From Triatoma infestans (taxonomy: Eukaryota; Arthropoda; Insecta; Hemiptera; Reduviidae): a stretch of DNA of 64,000 bases. Positions 25,501 through 39,800 of the stretch are shown here, piece by piece. The stretch lies in the NCBI GenBank assembly GCA_011037195.1, contig JAAEAF010001557.1, positions 118,765-182,764 of the forward strand. The letters are read 5' to 3'. The translations under genes and the position numbers were made by a program. Position 1 is the first letter of the stretch, and the number at the start of each line of letters is the position of its first letter. The notes beneath the pieces were generated by a model. That model saw only the letters and a list, made by a program, of their open reading frames with translations. It was not told the origin of the DNA and ran no database searches.

Positions 25501-28500
25501 CCTCCGAATTGTTGGATTGCTTGTTGAAGTAATCCAAACACCAGCAAAATTGTTTGAATGTATTCTGTTATCTATAAATTGCCCTAGACCATGTTCATGT
25601 ACATAAATTCCGCCAGTTTGACCATGGTGAATTTCACAATGAACCACTGTTGGATTTGCTCCAGCTTTTACTTCAAATCCCGCTATCCTGTTGTTATGTA
25701 TATCATTGGCCTCGAAAAATCCCTGGAATATTATTTTATTGTTTAAATAATTATTTTAAAAACATAAAAATCTGCTACAATGGGGCTGTAACAAAAAGAT
25801 ATGCAGAACAAAATAAACCGCCTCATTAACGTCCTAGTGAAGTGTTTGTAAAAAACCTAAGTTGAGATTACTTACTTACTTACTAAATAGCTCTACAGCT
25901 CTATGTGAGCCTTGGCCTCCCTGACAACTTCGCACCACCTCTCTCTGTCCAACGCCCTCCTTTTCCAATCAGTCACTCCCAGCTTCCGCAAGTCGGCCTC
26001 CACATCCTGCATCCAACGTCTTCTCGGTCGCCCTCTACCTCTTGTACCCTCCATTTTGGAGAAAAGTAGTTTTTTTGGCATCCGATTGTCCGGCATCCGT
26101 ACCACGTGGCCCAACCATTCAATTCTTCTTGCCTTTATGAATTGCACTATATCATTTTCTTGATACATCTCATAAAGCTCATTATTAGTTCTTATTTTCC
26201 ACTCTCCCCTCACCAATGTGGGACCGAATATCTTTCTTAAAATCTTCCTTCCAAATATTCTTAACTGATTCACAGTTGCCACACAGAGGGTCCAAGTTTC
26301 CGCGGAATATGTCACAATTGGCCTTATTAATGTTTTATATAAATTAATTTTTGTTTTACGTGACAATAGAGAAGAACGGAATAGCTTCAAGTTGGCAAAA
26401 TAAGCACGGTTTCCGGCCATGATCCTATAATTTACCTCGGGTACAATCCTATTTTCGCTGTTCAGCTCAGCCCCTAAGTATACAAATGATTTTACCTTCT
26501 CAAAAGAAAAGCCCTCTACTTCTAGTTTTTGGGCTACCGCAGAGTTGCCGGTTGGGCTTATGTTCATGTATTTTGTTTTTCTTTCATTTACTGCGAGACC
26601 AATTTTATCGCCTTCAGCTTTAAGGGTACGAAAAACCTCCTTTAATGAGCGAAAGCTTCTAGCTATTATGCATAAATCATCCGCATAAGCACAAATTTGA
26701 TTCATTGAATGAATTATATTTCCTGTGACGTTGAGCTTATCTACCATATCATGTAACGCGATATTGAATAATGTTGCGGATAGCGCGTCCCCCTGTCTTA
26801 CTCCAGCTGAGATCGGGAATATCTCGCTTAAAGACCCATTGACCAGCACTCTCGCCTTACTACCGCACATCGTTACCCATATCAGTCTGATCAACTTCTT
26901 GGGAATGGCGAGTTTCCGCAAGGCACTTACCAAATTCGCTCTACTTATATTGTCAAAGGCTTGTTTATAATCAATGAAGGTCGGTTTTATATTCCCAGCA
27001 TTTTTCCATTAGCTGCCTCATAACGAAAATTTGGTCCGCGGTTCCTCGCCCTTTTCGGAACCCACATTGATATTCTCCGAGGCTGTTTTCCGAATAGGCA
27101 TTTAATCTATTGACAAGTATGTTGGAGAAAATTTTATAAGCCACGCTTAACAGGGATATGCCTCGGTAGTTACCGCAGCACATCTTGTCACCCTTCTTAT
27201 AGACTGGATAAATAATGCTGGTATTCCAGTCACCAGGCATACATTCATTATTCCAAATACTTTCAATCAGAGCATGGAAGCTGTTGAGTAGCTCGTCTCC
27301 GCCGTACTTAAATAGTTCCGCTGTGAGCATATCCTCTCCTGAAGCCTTATTGTTTTTTAATTTTCCGATTGATTCGATCACCTCTTCTATAGACAGCGGT
27401 TCCAAATCATCAGTAAGATTAACTTCATCCGCTACCAAAATTGCACTACTATTTCTATTTAACAGGTCAGTGAAGTGTTCCTTCCACCTGTCTAATACTT
27501 GTGCACCTTGCATTAATTTCCCATTCTTATTCTTACAAGTATCGATTCTCGGTTGAAAACCTCGGTTCAAAAACTTCACCGCTCTGTAGAACTTTCTTGT
27601 TTCATTATTTACTCGCAGTTCCTCAATCTGCTCAACTTTTCTTTTTAGGAATTCCCTTTTCTTCTTTCGTATAATCTTTTTTTTTAGTAATCAAGTTGAG
27701 ATTACTTGATTCAATATTGAAATACCACCAATACATTGATGTGGTATACAAAGCGCCATAAAAATGTTAATATAGCGGAGACACTTCTCCTGACATTAAA
27801 ACATATAAGTGCAGGCCTAAGTCCATTCAATGCTTAAGTATTGGTTCCCATTTATACAGCTCAATATTCCCAAAGCAAGATAATATTCAAAAGAAGTTTT
27901 TTAATCAATTCATTCTTTCAAAGAAGAGTTTCATTGAAGAAGAATCAAATCACGTTTAGTTGGAATTATCTCGTTTCTTGAAAATCTTAATATTGGATCT
28001 AACTAGTTGGATCCGATTAATTGGGACTTTATTGAAATGAAGACAAGAATTGCAAAATTCACGTAGGCCGTGTGGTTGTTATCAATTATTGTTCGCTATT
28101 ATTTTGTATATTCGTACAAACTGACAGCAAATGTTTGGCCGTTTTTGACTAAATAAACAAAAACACTAATAAATAGGCGCTACTCAATGATAGCACTCCA
28201 TAACAGAATTCAATCACCTCTTGACTCTGAATCACTGGGTAACTTTTGTCTTCCGCGGCCACTGTCGCTAGGAAACGTCAGTGCCGATGGTCTGGAGAAC
28301 TTCAAAATGAAAAGCAGATAAGTTGACTAAAATTACAAATCCGGCCTCAGATCGTTAGAACATTGAGGCCTTTATTAACAAGACCCATTTAACGAAGGCC
28401 CCATTGGAGCAGAACACTAAAATGACGATTACCATGCTCCTGGTTCACTGCCGGTTAAAAGACACGTGAACGTATACAGGTAATACTACATCATGAATCA

Positions 28501-30839
28501 GAGGAATCAGGAAACAACATGAGCATATGTGTTTTTTGAAGATCTAGTTGCTTTGCAGATCTTGTTTTATGAAAATCTTGTTCCTAATCATCTTCGATTA
28601 TGTGGGAACCAGTACTCACCACAATAAGTCTTATAAATTACACAACGGATTGTATAACGGACTCACACAAAAGATAATAGGAATACAATAGAGATGATTC
28701 CAGGTATTCTCTGGGGAATATTATTTTGATGTCATTCAAGATGGTTTGGTTGGACTTTGCAGAAAAGATTAACTAGAATCCCAAGGATTCTGAATTCTAG
28801 TGTTTGGAGTCTGCAGCTAGGAGCTGGGCCCTCTAATTCAACGCCACAATTTCTTATGGTTTAAAAAGTAAGATGAATGTTAGATGTTTGTTTGCATTAA
28901 CAATATTTTCTTTAGGTATCAACAGATAAAAAGCAAAAGATGACACTTACCAAACCATTATCGAAAGTGAATATTCCCACATCTCTTCCGTGATGTATAT
29001 GATTACGTCTCATTATTGGGTTGGCATAATTTTTAACCCAAATACCAGCCAAAGCATTTCTAGAAATTTCATTATCCTCATATGTTCCATGAGCATAGTC
29101 AGTGACATAAAGTCCAACATTTTCACAATCACTTATGTCACAATGACGAATAAGGGGATTCGCTCCAGCACCGCTCACACAAACTGCTGCACCCACTATC
29201 ACAAAAATATACCATTAAGTTTGATCTGTTGATATTAAAAAAATTTCAAAAATATCAAGGAGAAATACTCACCAACAGAAGTGCTTCTTATGATACAATG
29301 ATCAATGGTGGGGCTGCAGGTTTCACCAACTTCTAAACAATAGTGCTTATGATGAGATACATTCGCTTGCACATCTGGGACAAACTTAAGTGTGAGATGA
29401 CCTGCATAGGCAGTTTTTGCTCCTTCAACGAACATTAATGTAGATTCAGTAGATCTCTCCAAGATAACAGATTCCGCTACATTTCCTGGCGCAGCTCCTA
29501 AAAAATTACGAATAAACATAAATTGAAATCTTGGCAACATCTCATTTTTCACAAAATAACATAAAGGAAGTCCCATATATACGGACCACAATCAAAATAA
29601 TCAGTAACGATTAGAGATACCAACTCTAAGGACCACGGTTACAGAACTCAGAACGACTTCGAATCCTGATCTCAAAAATGTACTAAAAAACACTACCATT
29701 TTATGGTTTAAAAAGGGTTCTAGCAAATTTTCTTCAGCTGGAATTTTTACGTAATATTTACTGCCCTCAAAATATTATATACCTGGGCGAACTGTTTATT
29801 ACGCAGAAATGACACTTTAGGAAACGTTAGCGTTAAAGCTCCCCCACGCCCCTTAAAATCATTTTTGGAAAATACAATTGATATCTTAAATATGTAGTAA
29901 GAATAGTTTTCTTAAACTAAGTAAAAAAAAAGTGGGAGTCATTTAAAAGAATCGAGCAGAAACCATAAATATAAAAATCTGGTGTGAAACGCTCACACAA
30001 CTTTCTCTTACTTCAGTTTTTAAAATTGTAGCTGACAAACTTTATAGTTAGTATTCCAAATTTAATGAACTTCGTCGGTGTTTTTTATGGAGAAAATCAG
30101 AAAAACTGAAAAAACTGTTCAGTAAAAATACAATTCTGGTTTACTAATTTTCTTGAAACTCGGAATTTTGGCAAACTATTTATTTCTAATTAATTTTGTC
30201 TAGATGGTAGTATTGTGTAATCAACTATGATAGCACTGTGTAATCAACTATGATACCACTTTCGAGGCAAACATACCCTACCCCTAAAAGCTCGCTTAAA
30301 TGAGTTTACCCGGAGAAATGTTTGAAATAAAAGTTGTACTGTTTATATGTTTAATTCACATACTTAGTTTAAAGAAAATCGTGGGAGACGTTTTAGAAAA
30401 ATAGTAGAACATTGAAAAATACTTTTCAGTAAAAACGCAATTCCGGTCGTCTAATTTTCTCCAAAATCGGAATTTCAACAACATATTTAATTCTAATTAA
30501 TATTATTAAGATGATAGAATTGTGTAATAAACTAAAATAGCACTTTAGAGGCGTAAAATGCATTTTCCCAGAGAAATGTTTCAAATACAAGTTGTAGATC
30601 TTTGTATGTGTAGTTGATATACCAAGTTTAAAGAAAATCGTGGGAGCCATTTTTGAGAAAATTTCAAAAAAGTGAAAAAAAATTTATTCAGTAAAGTGGT
30701 ACTTCCGGTAGAGGAATTTTGACAGATAACATACTGTCCCATGGTGATGCCCCCCAAACGGAATATCAAGTCTGAACTTTCTGCAATTTTGTGCTATGAT
30801 GTTCACTATGCTATGCTGTGTATACATACAAAGATATAT

Positions 30840-30882
<43 letters not shown>

Positions 30883-33800
30883 ATATGTGTGTGTATATAA
30901 AACATACATTTCCGATGAAAGCTCGATATCGAAAATTTGACACGATTACAGTACTTCCTCTTACTAGCAGTAAGAGAAAGTAAAAGGGAATGTTGGATTT
31001 CACTTAAGTGACTGATTCTCTTTGATTCCAAAAAAAAAAAAAAAATCAAGAAAGCTGGAAAGAAACTTCAGTATTGTCACACTTCCGGTTCACAGGTTTT
31101 GACCATAACGTTCATGTCGGGTCCCCTGATAATAACGGTAAACACTATATGAGGTCGACAGTGTACCGTCAGAAGGTTCTGGGCATAGATGTTGATGCGC
31201 CTTAATTATAACAAAGAAACTGTATTTTCACTTACCTATAAGGGCGACATCTGTATCGACCACTAGAAATTCTGTTTTATAGGTCCCGCCATGAATAAAG
31301 ATAAGCGCAGGTAGCCCACCACGAGGAGGAAAAGTTTCATCTGCATGATCGAGTGCGGATTGTACTGTTTCAAAATGTGGCAAATGCCTCCCTCTGGCTG
31401 TATAGATTGCGCTGGCGCCCGGTCTTACATGGGCGCCTCTATATAACTGTCGAAAACTTTCTTTCCATGGATTGTCCAATTCGGCCCATTCTGTTGCTGG
31501 TATAAATTCAAATTTACATGGTTCTGGATTAAATAACGGAAGATCATACTCAAACACGTTGTGATAAAGACGTTTCCTGCAATACATATATATTTAAAGA
31601 ATTACTAAATAAACTTTGGGGAAGTAAATGAAATGTAAATTAGAACAAATAATCGTATTTTTTGTTAATTTTTATTTTCAATACATACCATAAACCATTA
31701 TCGTTTGCTATTGTTCGGAATCTTTTGCACACCTGAGAGATGCGACAAAGATCCTGTTCTAGCAGGTAACTAAATATAGTTAAGAGAACTTCATCGGGCA
31801 GTTCATATTGTAGATAATGAGCTGCAGGAGGTGAATTTGCTGAAATAAATTATGTCTTTTATTTACATTAAAAAAAAAAACACTACTTTACTTAGTAAAA
31901 ATACTGTTATACTAAATACTTATTTATGATGATGTATTAGAATTCTGATCAAATTTATTTTAAATTGAATAACAATGAAATTTACAAGGTTTTATTTCTG
32001 CAAGCAGAAAACCATGGATCGAGACACCCTCCACAATGGTGGGGCCATTTCAGTTACCAGGGAAAAGTGGAACGCAGGGCATCGCACGTCACTGATTATT
32101 ATTATTCACTTCGGACTATTATTATCTCATCTGTTCCAGCAAAGTAGTCTCCAAATTCCAATAGAGATTTCACAATCACTTCGCGGTACATAACAATCTC
32201 TTTATCTTATTGTTTTTTCTTTTAAAGCTGACTCTGGTCATTCTGATTCGAAAATTTATGTCATGAGCAGCAAAACTTGTATTTTACAAGAATAGTTAGG
32301 CCGGTAGTTCTATTTGATAACGGAACTGAGGCAAAGTTCAAAGAAAATGAAAAGATGTTGGAAATCTGGAAAAGGATGATTTTAAGGTAGATCTGTTGTC
32401 ATTTAGGCAAACGGAGGATAGAAGATTCGCCCCAATCAGGAATAATGAGATTACTAAGGTAACCGGACACAGTTTTTGTTGCGTTTTTCTTAAAGCTTGA
32501 GAGCCTGTTGTTACCAGAAAATGTAACTAGCATGGTTGTTGTTTGAATTTTTATAAGAGGAGGGGGGCAACTTTTTCTGCTAATGAATTAGCAACTTATT
32601 TATGTTTTGTGTTTAAAAGCGTACTTACGCTTTTCGACTAAGGTCTGTAGCTTCCTGTCCAATTCACAAGGCAAGCACATGGTCTTGGTTAATCCAATAT
32701 TTCTAATTGTTCTAGTCAATGCAATATTAATTTTCGAGTGTTGTTTAAATGCTAAAAGCGCCACTGGATCACTTCGCCTATGTACCAGGGTGAAATTTAT
32801 TATGAACTTATAATCTGAGCTAACGTGTCTGAACTGAAGTCCCAGTTGTCTGTGGATTGAGGTAACTTTATTCGTTTCCTTTTCCAACTTTCCTTAATTC
32901 TTATTAATGCTATCGAGTATATATTATATTGTTATTTTTTGTTGCCTTCAATTCATTTGATTAACTAACCTACATTTGACCATCAAGGCTGCATACGCAG
33001 TAAGTTAGAATTTGTTTTTTCCATTAATTATTGGTTATATAATAATTTAATTCTGCGTTTTGCCAGTAAAGGTTTGTTTACAGCAGTGAAATTCCCTAGT
33101 TGATTTTAACTTGCGACGGATCTGGACTACAACTCCGCTATCTTCTAGAACTTTATCATGTAACACTCATTAACTTAGGGCAGTGGATGGGAGCAAATGA
33201 TAAATTATGCAAGTAACAGACATTTTTCAAATTCACCCTTCTTTTACCAGTGTTTGCATGTCTTAAAAATTTAAGTGGCTACTTTTCATTAATCTCAGTA
33301 TTCCTTATTATGTTTCCACTGAAGTTATTTGGCATTCAGCAACCTTCCTCCCAGCCCATTCAGCTTACCCTGCCGAGATGGTCCTTCGAAAACACAACCC
33401 ATTCTCCGAACCCAGCCAATCGTGGACAGATGAGCAAATGCCGGTAGAGGAGTGCCCAATACTGGAAGGTTTATAGCCAAATCCGTGCTCAATACACCGC
33501 TGGTTAGATGCGGTGTGTGGGAATCTGTTTCGAAGGAAGCAATACAGAGATCACTTGTTTTGAAGTATTGTATTGAGCATATGTGTCTTGTGATTTCCCT
33601 TGGATTTCCACAACACCCCATAGAAATATCTAACAGCCTCTTTTATAAAGAAAGGTAGGATTAAGAGTTCTGAATGTGCATAATGACTGGCAACCAAAAA
33701 GTTAATGTATGGAAAGCCGGGTGAGAGGGAGAGCGAGGCTTAGGATTCGACCGCCTTTAATAAGGTGACTAGATGATGCGAAGGAAGCATATATAAGGAG

Positions 33801-36800
33801 GCCGCGCTCTAAGGCACCAACAGACAGGAGCGACAGACACTCATTGATGAGTGTCCAGATCTTACAATAAGACTCATGCATCATGGGAAGAAGAAAAAAA
33901 AGATCGTGGTCGATGGAAGTTAGAGTTCCGTGATGGAACGTTCTTTCGAGTAAACCAAAAAGTAAGTACGAAATCCTCATTGGATCTGAATTACAGAAAA
34001 GCCCTTTTTTATACAACGTTATAATAACAACTTCTCCATGATGTACGAAATTGCCAAAGCAACCCTCACCCTATTCCCCTTTAAAACCCCTACAAAAGTT
34101 AAAGCTGTTTCGAAAAAAAATCAGTTTCTACGCCGAACCTGATACACTTCTTAATAATAAAATCCAAATTGTCTTACCACTATTAGACGCCGAGCAAGAT
34201 CTTCTGGGTCGTTTCCGTGGAAGAGGTACTTCAACATCTGCAAAAAAAGGCGACTTCCGCCGCAAATCGTAAGGAGGATTGTGTGGAGTCTGGATGGTGG
34301 TACTTACACTTCCACTGCAACCATCACCTAAACATTATTACATAAAATTTAATAAAAAGAAATTGAAAAATAAATGAAAGTATAAAATGAGAAATTAATT
34401 TTATTCTATCCAACAGCCACCATCCATTACATGATCCGCAAATGATACTACAATTAATATCACAATGGATTATTAGCTTAGAATGCTGGATATTAGTGGA
34501 TCACCTAAGCTCAGACAAGAGCCTACAATTTCAGGTAGGCAGCGATCTCATATTTCGACATTTGAGTTGGCGATCATACACTGTGGATTCTTGAATAAAG
34601 AAAATCTGTACCATAGTTTGATGTCCGTAAGCAGGCTAATCCTGGGTGATATTACCTAATAATAATAAAAATAAAGTAGCGAGCGAGCATCCGCTAAGTA
34701 TAGTCTGAGACGACAAAGCAAGAGGTGGGTGTTCTAATTTATTGATGTCCTGCCGGATGCCGCCAATATGCTTCGAGCATATTCAGACAAAATAGAGAAA
34801 TATAGACCGCTCGTGGCCGAGGTATCTGCTCTGTGGAGGGGGAATGTAGAAATTATCCCCTGATCCTCTCGGGTATAGACCTGATGATCCCGAGGTTACT
34901 GTGGGAGAAGCTGAGAAGGCTGGGGCTGAGCAGGTACCTCACGCATGAAATGCAACAGACAGTGGTGCTTCTCTTCAGTCGGATAGTCACAGAGGTCCTG
35001 CAATACGAGTGCACAACGTAGCCCTTTCTGCCCTAGTATCATTACGTATAATCTGACAGCACCTTTTATTGTTTTTCTTATTAAACAACACAACCGGAAA
35101 CATTACCTCCCTCACTTTGGGCTCGCGAGGTCACACCAAGACAGCTTTGCTGAGGGAAAAACATAATAATATTACTTTATTTATATACAAATTACAAAGA
35201 AAAGAAATTATTTTACAAAGTATATAGCTATATTATTATTAAATTAAAAAATACTTCATTCTGTATTAGCTCTACAAAATAATGCTTCAGTAGAGGATAA
35301 AATGTTCTGAAGGAGGGCCCCTCCCTCATGTATGGGAGAATCACGACCCTCAGAAACGGAAAAGCACAAGTAGCTCAAGCAACTTTACTTCATGCTACTA
35401 ATATCATGTCACTAATAACTGTCGCTATCAAAGCTGCTAGGATTAGTTTTGATTCATGTTCCCAAGGTCATCAGGGACAGATCAAAGGTCAGTCAGGTAA
35501 CAATGATAACAGGTAGTACTGGATTCAAAACGCGAGGTACCTAGGGCCTACATCCTGGTTAGAAATAACAGCTATGCTTGTTTTTATGGCGCGTGATTTC
35601 ATGCAGTTTTGGCCCAAGCATGCGTGTATTTCGCAGGGGAAAAGGAAGAAATACGGCCAGCAGAGTGCAGATGATGGTGAAGTACTGCAATTAGCGGAAA
35701 CTAACACTACTAATCGAATGCGATGCTAATGTCCCAACACTATTTGGGGCACCAAGAACATGGAATATATTCTCCAGCTAACTTACACATACTTAATGTG
35801 GGAGCGTCACTAATTTTTATGACTAGGAGAATAGTGCAAGTCCAGAATCTACGATAAGTAGTGTGAGCATAGTAACACGGGTAGTTCATACGGAATTTGA
35901 AAGTCTCGGATGAGACTTCCCTATCTAAACATACGTAAGATCAACTGAAGGTGCTCGGAGCTAGGTACTCACTCACTGGAGGAATCCTCGATGAAATCTT
36001 GCGCTCCCAACCATGTTGGCCGGAGTTAGAGTAAGACCATGAAGAAGTAAATGGGGCACGTTTGAGACCCTTTAAAGCCAGGTACCCTATCAGTAGAATC
36101 AATGGTTGTTTGGATGCTTCTATTGAAGAAAAACTTGTCAAAACTAAGATTATGCCAACTCTTTATTAGAGCAAAGCTCTCTGGAGAATGGCAAAGCCGC
36201 AGCTATCCTATATCTTACATATATCACCGATAGTAGAAAGAATTATGGAAAAGTAAAAATATCCTGTTCTTTTTTGTAATATTTTTTGGCGAATATATTT
36301 CACAACTTTGCACTTTCCCACATCTATGTATTGCTTTTGAGGATAAAGCTCGAAAAACTGAAATTGATATAGTACTGGTTAGGGCCCCGTAGGGGGAAGT
36401 GGACTAGCCACTTCTTCAGAGATCTAGGCGTCTCTGCGGGTTCCCAGCCTAACAACACTACAATATACACTCATACTGACACCCTTGACACTACACACTA
36501 CACATAGGACCTGCAGAGGTAGTTGATGTGTGCAGCTACTTGGGTACAGCGCACCCACAGGTTTGAGCTCTCCACCACACACACTCACTCACACCTGAAC
36601 ACTTGACATTTTACAGACGACCACACACACTGCATGAACAAGGACACGCACTCGTTGAGAGCTCGGAGTATAAATATCTCTCCCTCGTGCTTGCCGGCAC
36701 GAGGCTTTGGGGCTAGGGTGGAAAAGGGGATTTTGGGCATTGAGGGAGACGACGACCTGCGGGCGTCCGATCCCAACACATGTCTTTGGCCTCGGCTTCA

Positions 36801-39800
36801 CCCGAGAGCTCTACCTGGGGGATAGCCCTACCCCAGGAAGGCTAGGGAATTCCGCCTCAGGCGGTTCCTAGGGTTAGGAGGGGGCCGCGGGGGCACGGGT
36901 CGATGCTTCAGTATTGGAACGCTGTCTTCCGCGGCACCTGACTATATCGAGGTGCGATGGTCTACCCGGATAGTAACCGGGTGCATTTGATCGTCCGAGG
37001 AGGCGGGACCACGGATCTCGATGAAATTTTATGATTGATATGGATAATCATAATTTTTCTGGGCCCAGCCCACCAATTTCTATTTCCCAATTTCCTCTCT
37101 CCAGTCCTTTCCCTACACCAACTAATCCTCTTCTTCCCACTCCAACCCAAAATGTTCCTGTCACCATCCCCTCTACTTCCACCACCCTCCAGGCTCCCAT
37201 TCCCTCTAACCAATCGAAACTAACTGGCTTCAGACCTGGCATGGACACTGACAACGACAACGGAAAACTTTCTTCTGGGATGCAGTTTACGCTGCAACCC
37301 TACAACCCTTCTTCTCCGCCGAGGAAGAAAGCCAAGGGAGGCCACAGGAAGACAAGTGAGGTAAGTATAAAATTTATTGATTTAGATGAAGATAATTGGG
37401 GTCGATTTTTTATAGTTAGGGAAAAAGAAGGAACATTCTCAAATGAATGTTCGTTCAAACTGCATAAGTTATTAAGAGTATTATAGGGAAAACGAGAACT
37501 GTTAGAAAACTCAATGATGGCTCTATTTGCATAGAAGCTGAGAATCGTATACAAGCTAAAGCCATCTTGAGTTTGCAAAAATATATGGATGCTGAATTGG
37601 AGACAAGTCCCCACAAGAGGTTAAACAGCTCACAGGGTGTGATTACTTGTCGGGACTTTTTAAACAGCTCAATTGAGGACATAAAAGAGGGTCTGGCAGA
37701 GCAAGGGGTAATAGAGGTGAGGAGGATAAAGAGAAGACAGGACGGGTCCCTAGTGGATACCGCTTCTCTTGTCCTCACCTTCGATCGTCCGAAACCGCCA
37801 CAGACGATAGATGCAGCCTTCTACAAGCTTAAAGTGCGTCCCTACATCCCTTCACCAATGAGGTGTTTTAATTGTCAAAAGTTCGGACACACATCTATAA
37901 GATGTAAAGCTACTGATGCGGTTTGCATATGTGGGAAACTCAAGCATGAAGGAGAGTGTACACCGCCAATAATATGTGTAAACTGTGGCGGAGACCATAC
38001 TGCCAGATCCTCGGGGTGCCCGACTCTAGTGAAGGAAAAAGAAATACAAAAAATCAAGACACTACAACAATTGCCCTACCATGAGGCTAAGGCAATTGTT
38101 GAAAGTAAATCCTACGTTTCCAAAGAAGTTACCTTTGCTGAGAAATTGAGGGCACCCACTTCAGTGGCACAATTTTTAGCCCCTGCCCAGATTCAAGGGC
38201 AAACAATTAAAGGTTCTTCCCCCGCTTTAAGGGGAACCATTGTTAAGGTGGGAGAAATCCCGCCACCCAATTTCTCCCCTGCCATAAGGGGAACTGCTAT
38301 AAAGGTGGGAGAAATCCCACCACCAAAACAACATCCCCCTTTGGGGGTTCTGGTAGCCGACAGGCTACCAACAACCACTCCCACAACCAGTGGGTGTGGC
38401 ACAATGGTGGGATTAACCCCACCTAAACAAATGGCCCCCTCCGAAGGGGAGTGGAAGGTGGTGAGCCCACCAAAACGCTCTCCTAGGAGGAAAGAAGCTA
38501 CATTTTTATTGCCATCACCTTCCCAATAAGGAGAAGGGTGAAAAATGCAAAAGGTCTTCAAGCGTCCTCCGGCGACAGTGTCCGCTCTCCAAAACAGCAA
38601 TGGCTGCAAATGGGGACAGACATTGAAGCCTCAGAATCGGAGGGAGGGAATACATCAGACCAACCTCCTCGGCGAAGAAAGAAGGGCAAACCCAGGAAAA
38701 ATTGTGCCACTGATTAAACAGATGATTAATATGATTCAGCATCCATATCTCATAAATTATGTAATTATTATTAATACATGTAACACTTTTAGTAAAGTCA
38801 AAAATAATATAATAACTCTTGTAAATATGCTTTCGTTAGGTATTAGAAAGATTCTGCCAGGTACTATCTTCAAATATATATATGTGTGAGTCCATTCTTC
38901 AATGGAACATGCGGGGCTATACGAGTAATATAGAAGGACTACGCCGAATGGTGGCGGAACAACGTCCTTTTGGGTTGTGCCTCCAGGAAACAAAGATTCG
39001 TCCAGGGCAATTTTTGAGAATCCCTGGATATATCGTATATAGCAAAGAGGTACAACCTGCCCCAGGTGGGAGGGCGCACGGTGGTGTGGCCGTCTGTGTA
39101 CGGGATAATATCTCCAGCAGACGGCTAACCCTGGAAACTAACCTACAAGCTGTTGCCGTGCGCCTAGCCACACCACTGCAGATCACGTTAGTCAGTATAT
39201 ACCTGCCCGGATATCTTCTGGCGGAGGGGTGATCTGGAGAATCTGCTCTCGCAGCTCCCTGCCCCGGTGTTGTTGATAGGAGACTTCAACAGTCACAACA
39301 CCTGGTGGGGGTCGGTTAGAGCTGATGCTCGAGGCAGAACTCTTGAGGAGATTATAGACAACGCTAATATGACCCTCCTCAACAGTGGTGAAGCAACACA
39401 TTTCAATGCACATTCGGGTGACTTCAGTGCAATTGACCTGAGTATGGCATCACCCACCGTTGCAGTTCGCTTTGAATGGACCACCAAATGAACTATACCA
39501 TAGTGATCATTTTCCAATCTTAGTATCGACCTCCATCTCCAGGTCAGATTATATCATACCTTGGAGATACGACATCAAAAGGGCAAATTGGCCTGCTTAT
39601 GCCGCCAAAGTGGTGACACCCATCCCTACAGGGAATGTCACCCAAGATGCAAGTATATTCACAAAGGCTTGATGCATGCGGCCGGCAGTACCATACCTAG
39701 GGTTGGCGGGAAAATCGCAAGACAACCCGTCCCCTGGTGGACTCCGGAGTGCAAAGCAGCCAATGCGGCAAAAAAGCAGGCCATGAATAAATTTAAAAGG

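Larger units (their letters stand above)
29498..31235 (-). other. FBXO11 intron 4, filled with dispersed repeats
   Basis: Most of the intron is dispersed repeat copy R4, followed toward exon 4 by a short SINE-tail-like stretch at 31150-31206 that ends GTTGATGCGCC. No host coding sequence is seen. Confidence 0.65.

Noticed and set aside
32600..32887. 95-codon minus-strand frame in FBXO11 intron 2
   Set aside because: Cannot be joined in phase with exons 2 and 3, which already join perfectly; no known similarity.
34298..34317. Possible 20-bp extra FBXO11 exon before a GTAAGT site
   Set aside because: The frame needed to join exon 2 contains TGA, and exon 1 already supplies the right phase.
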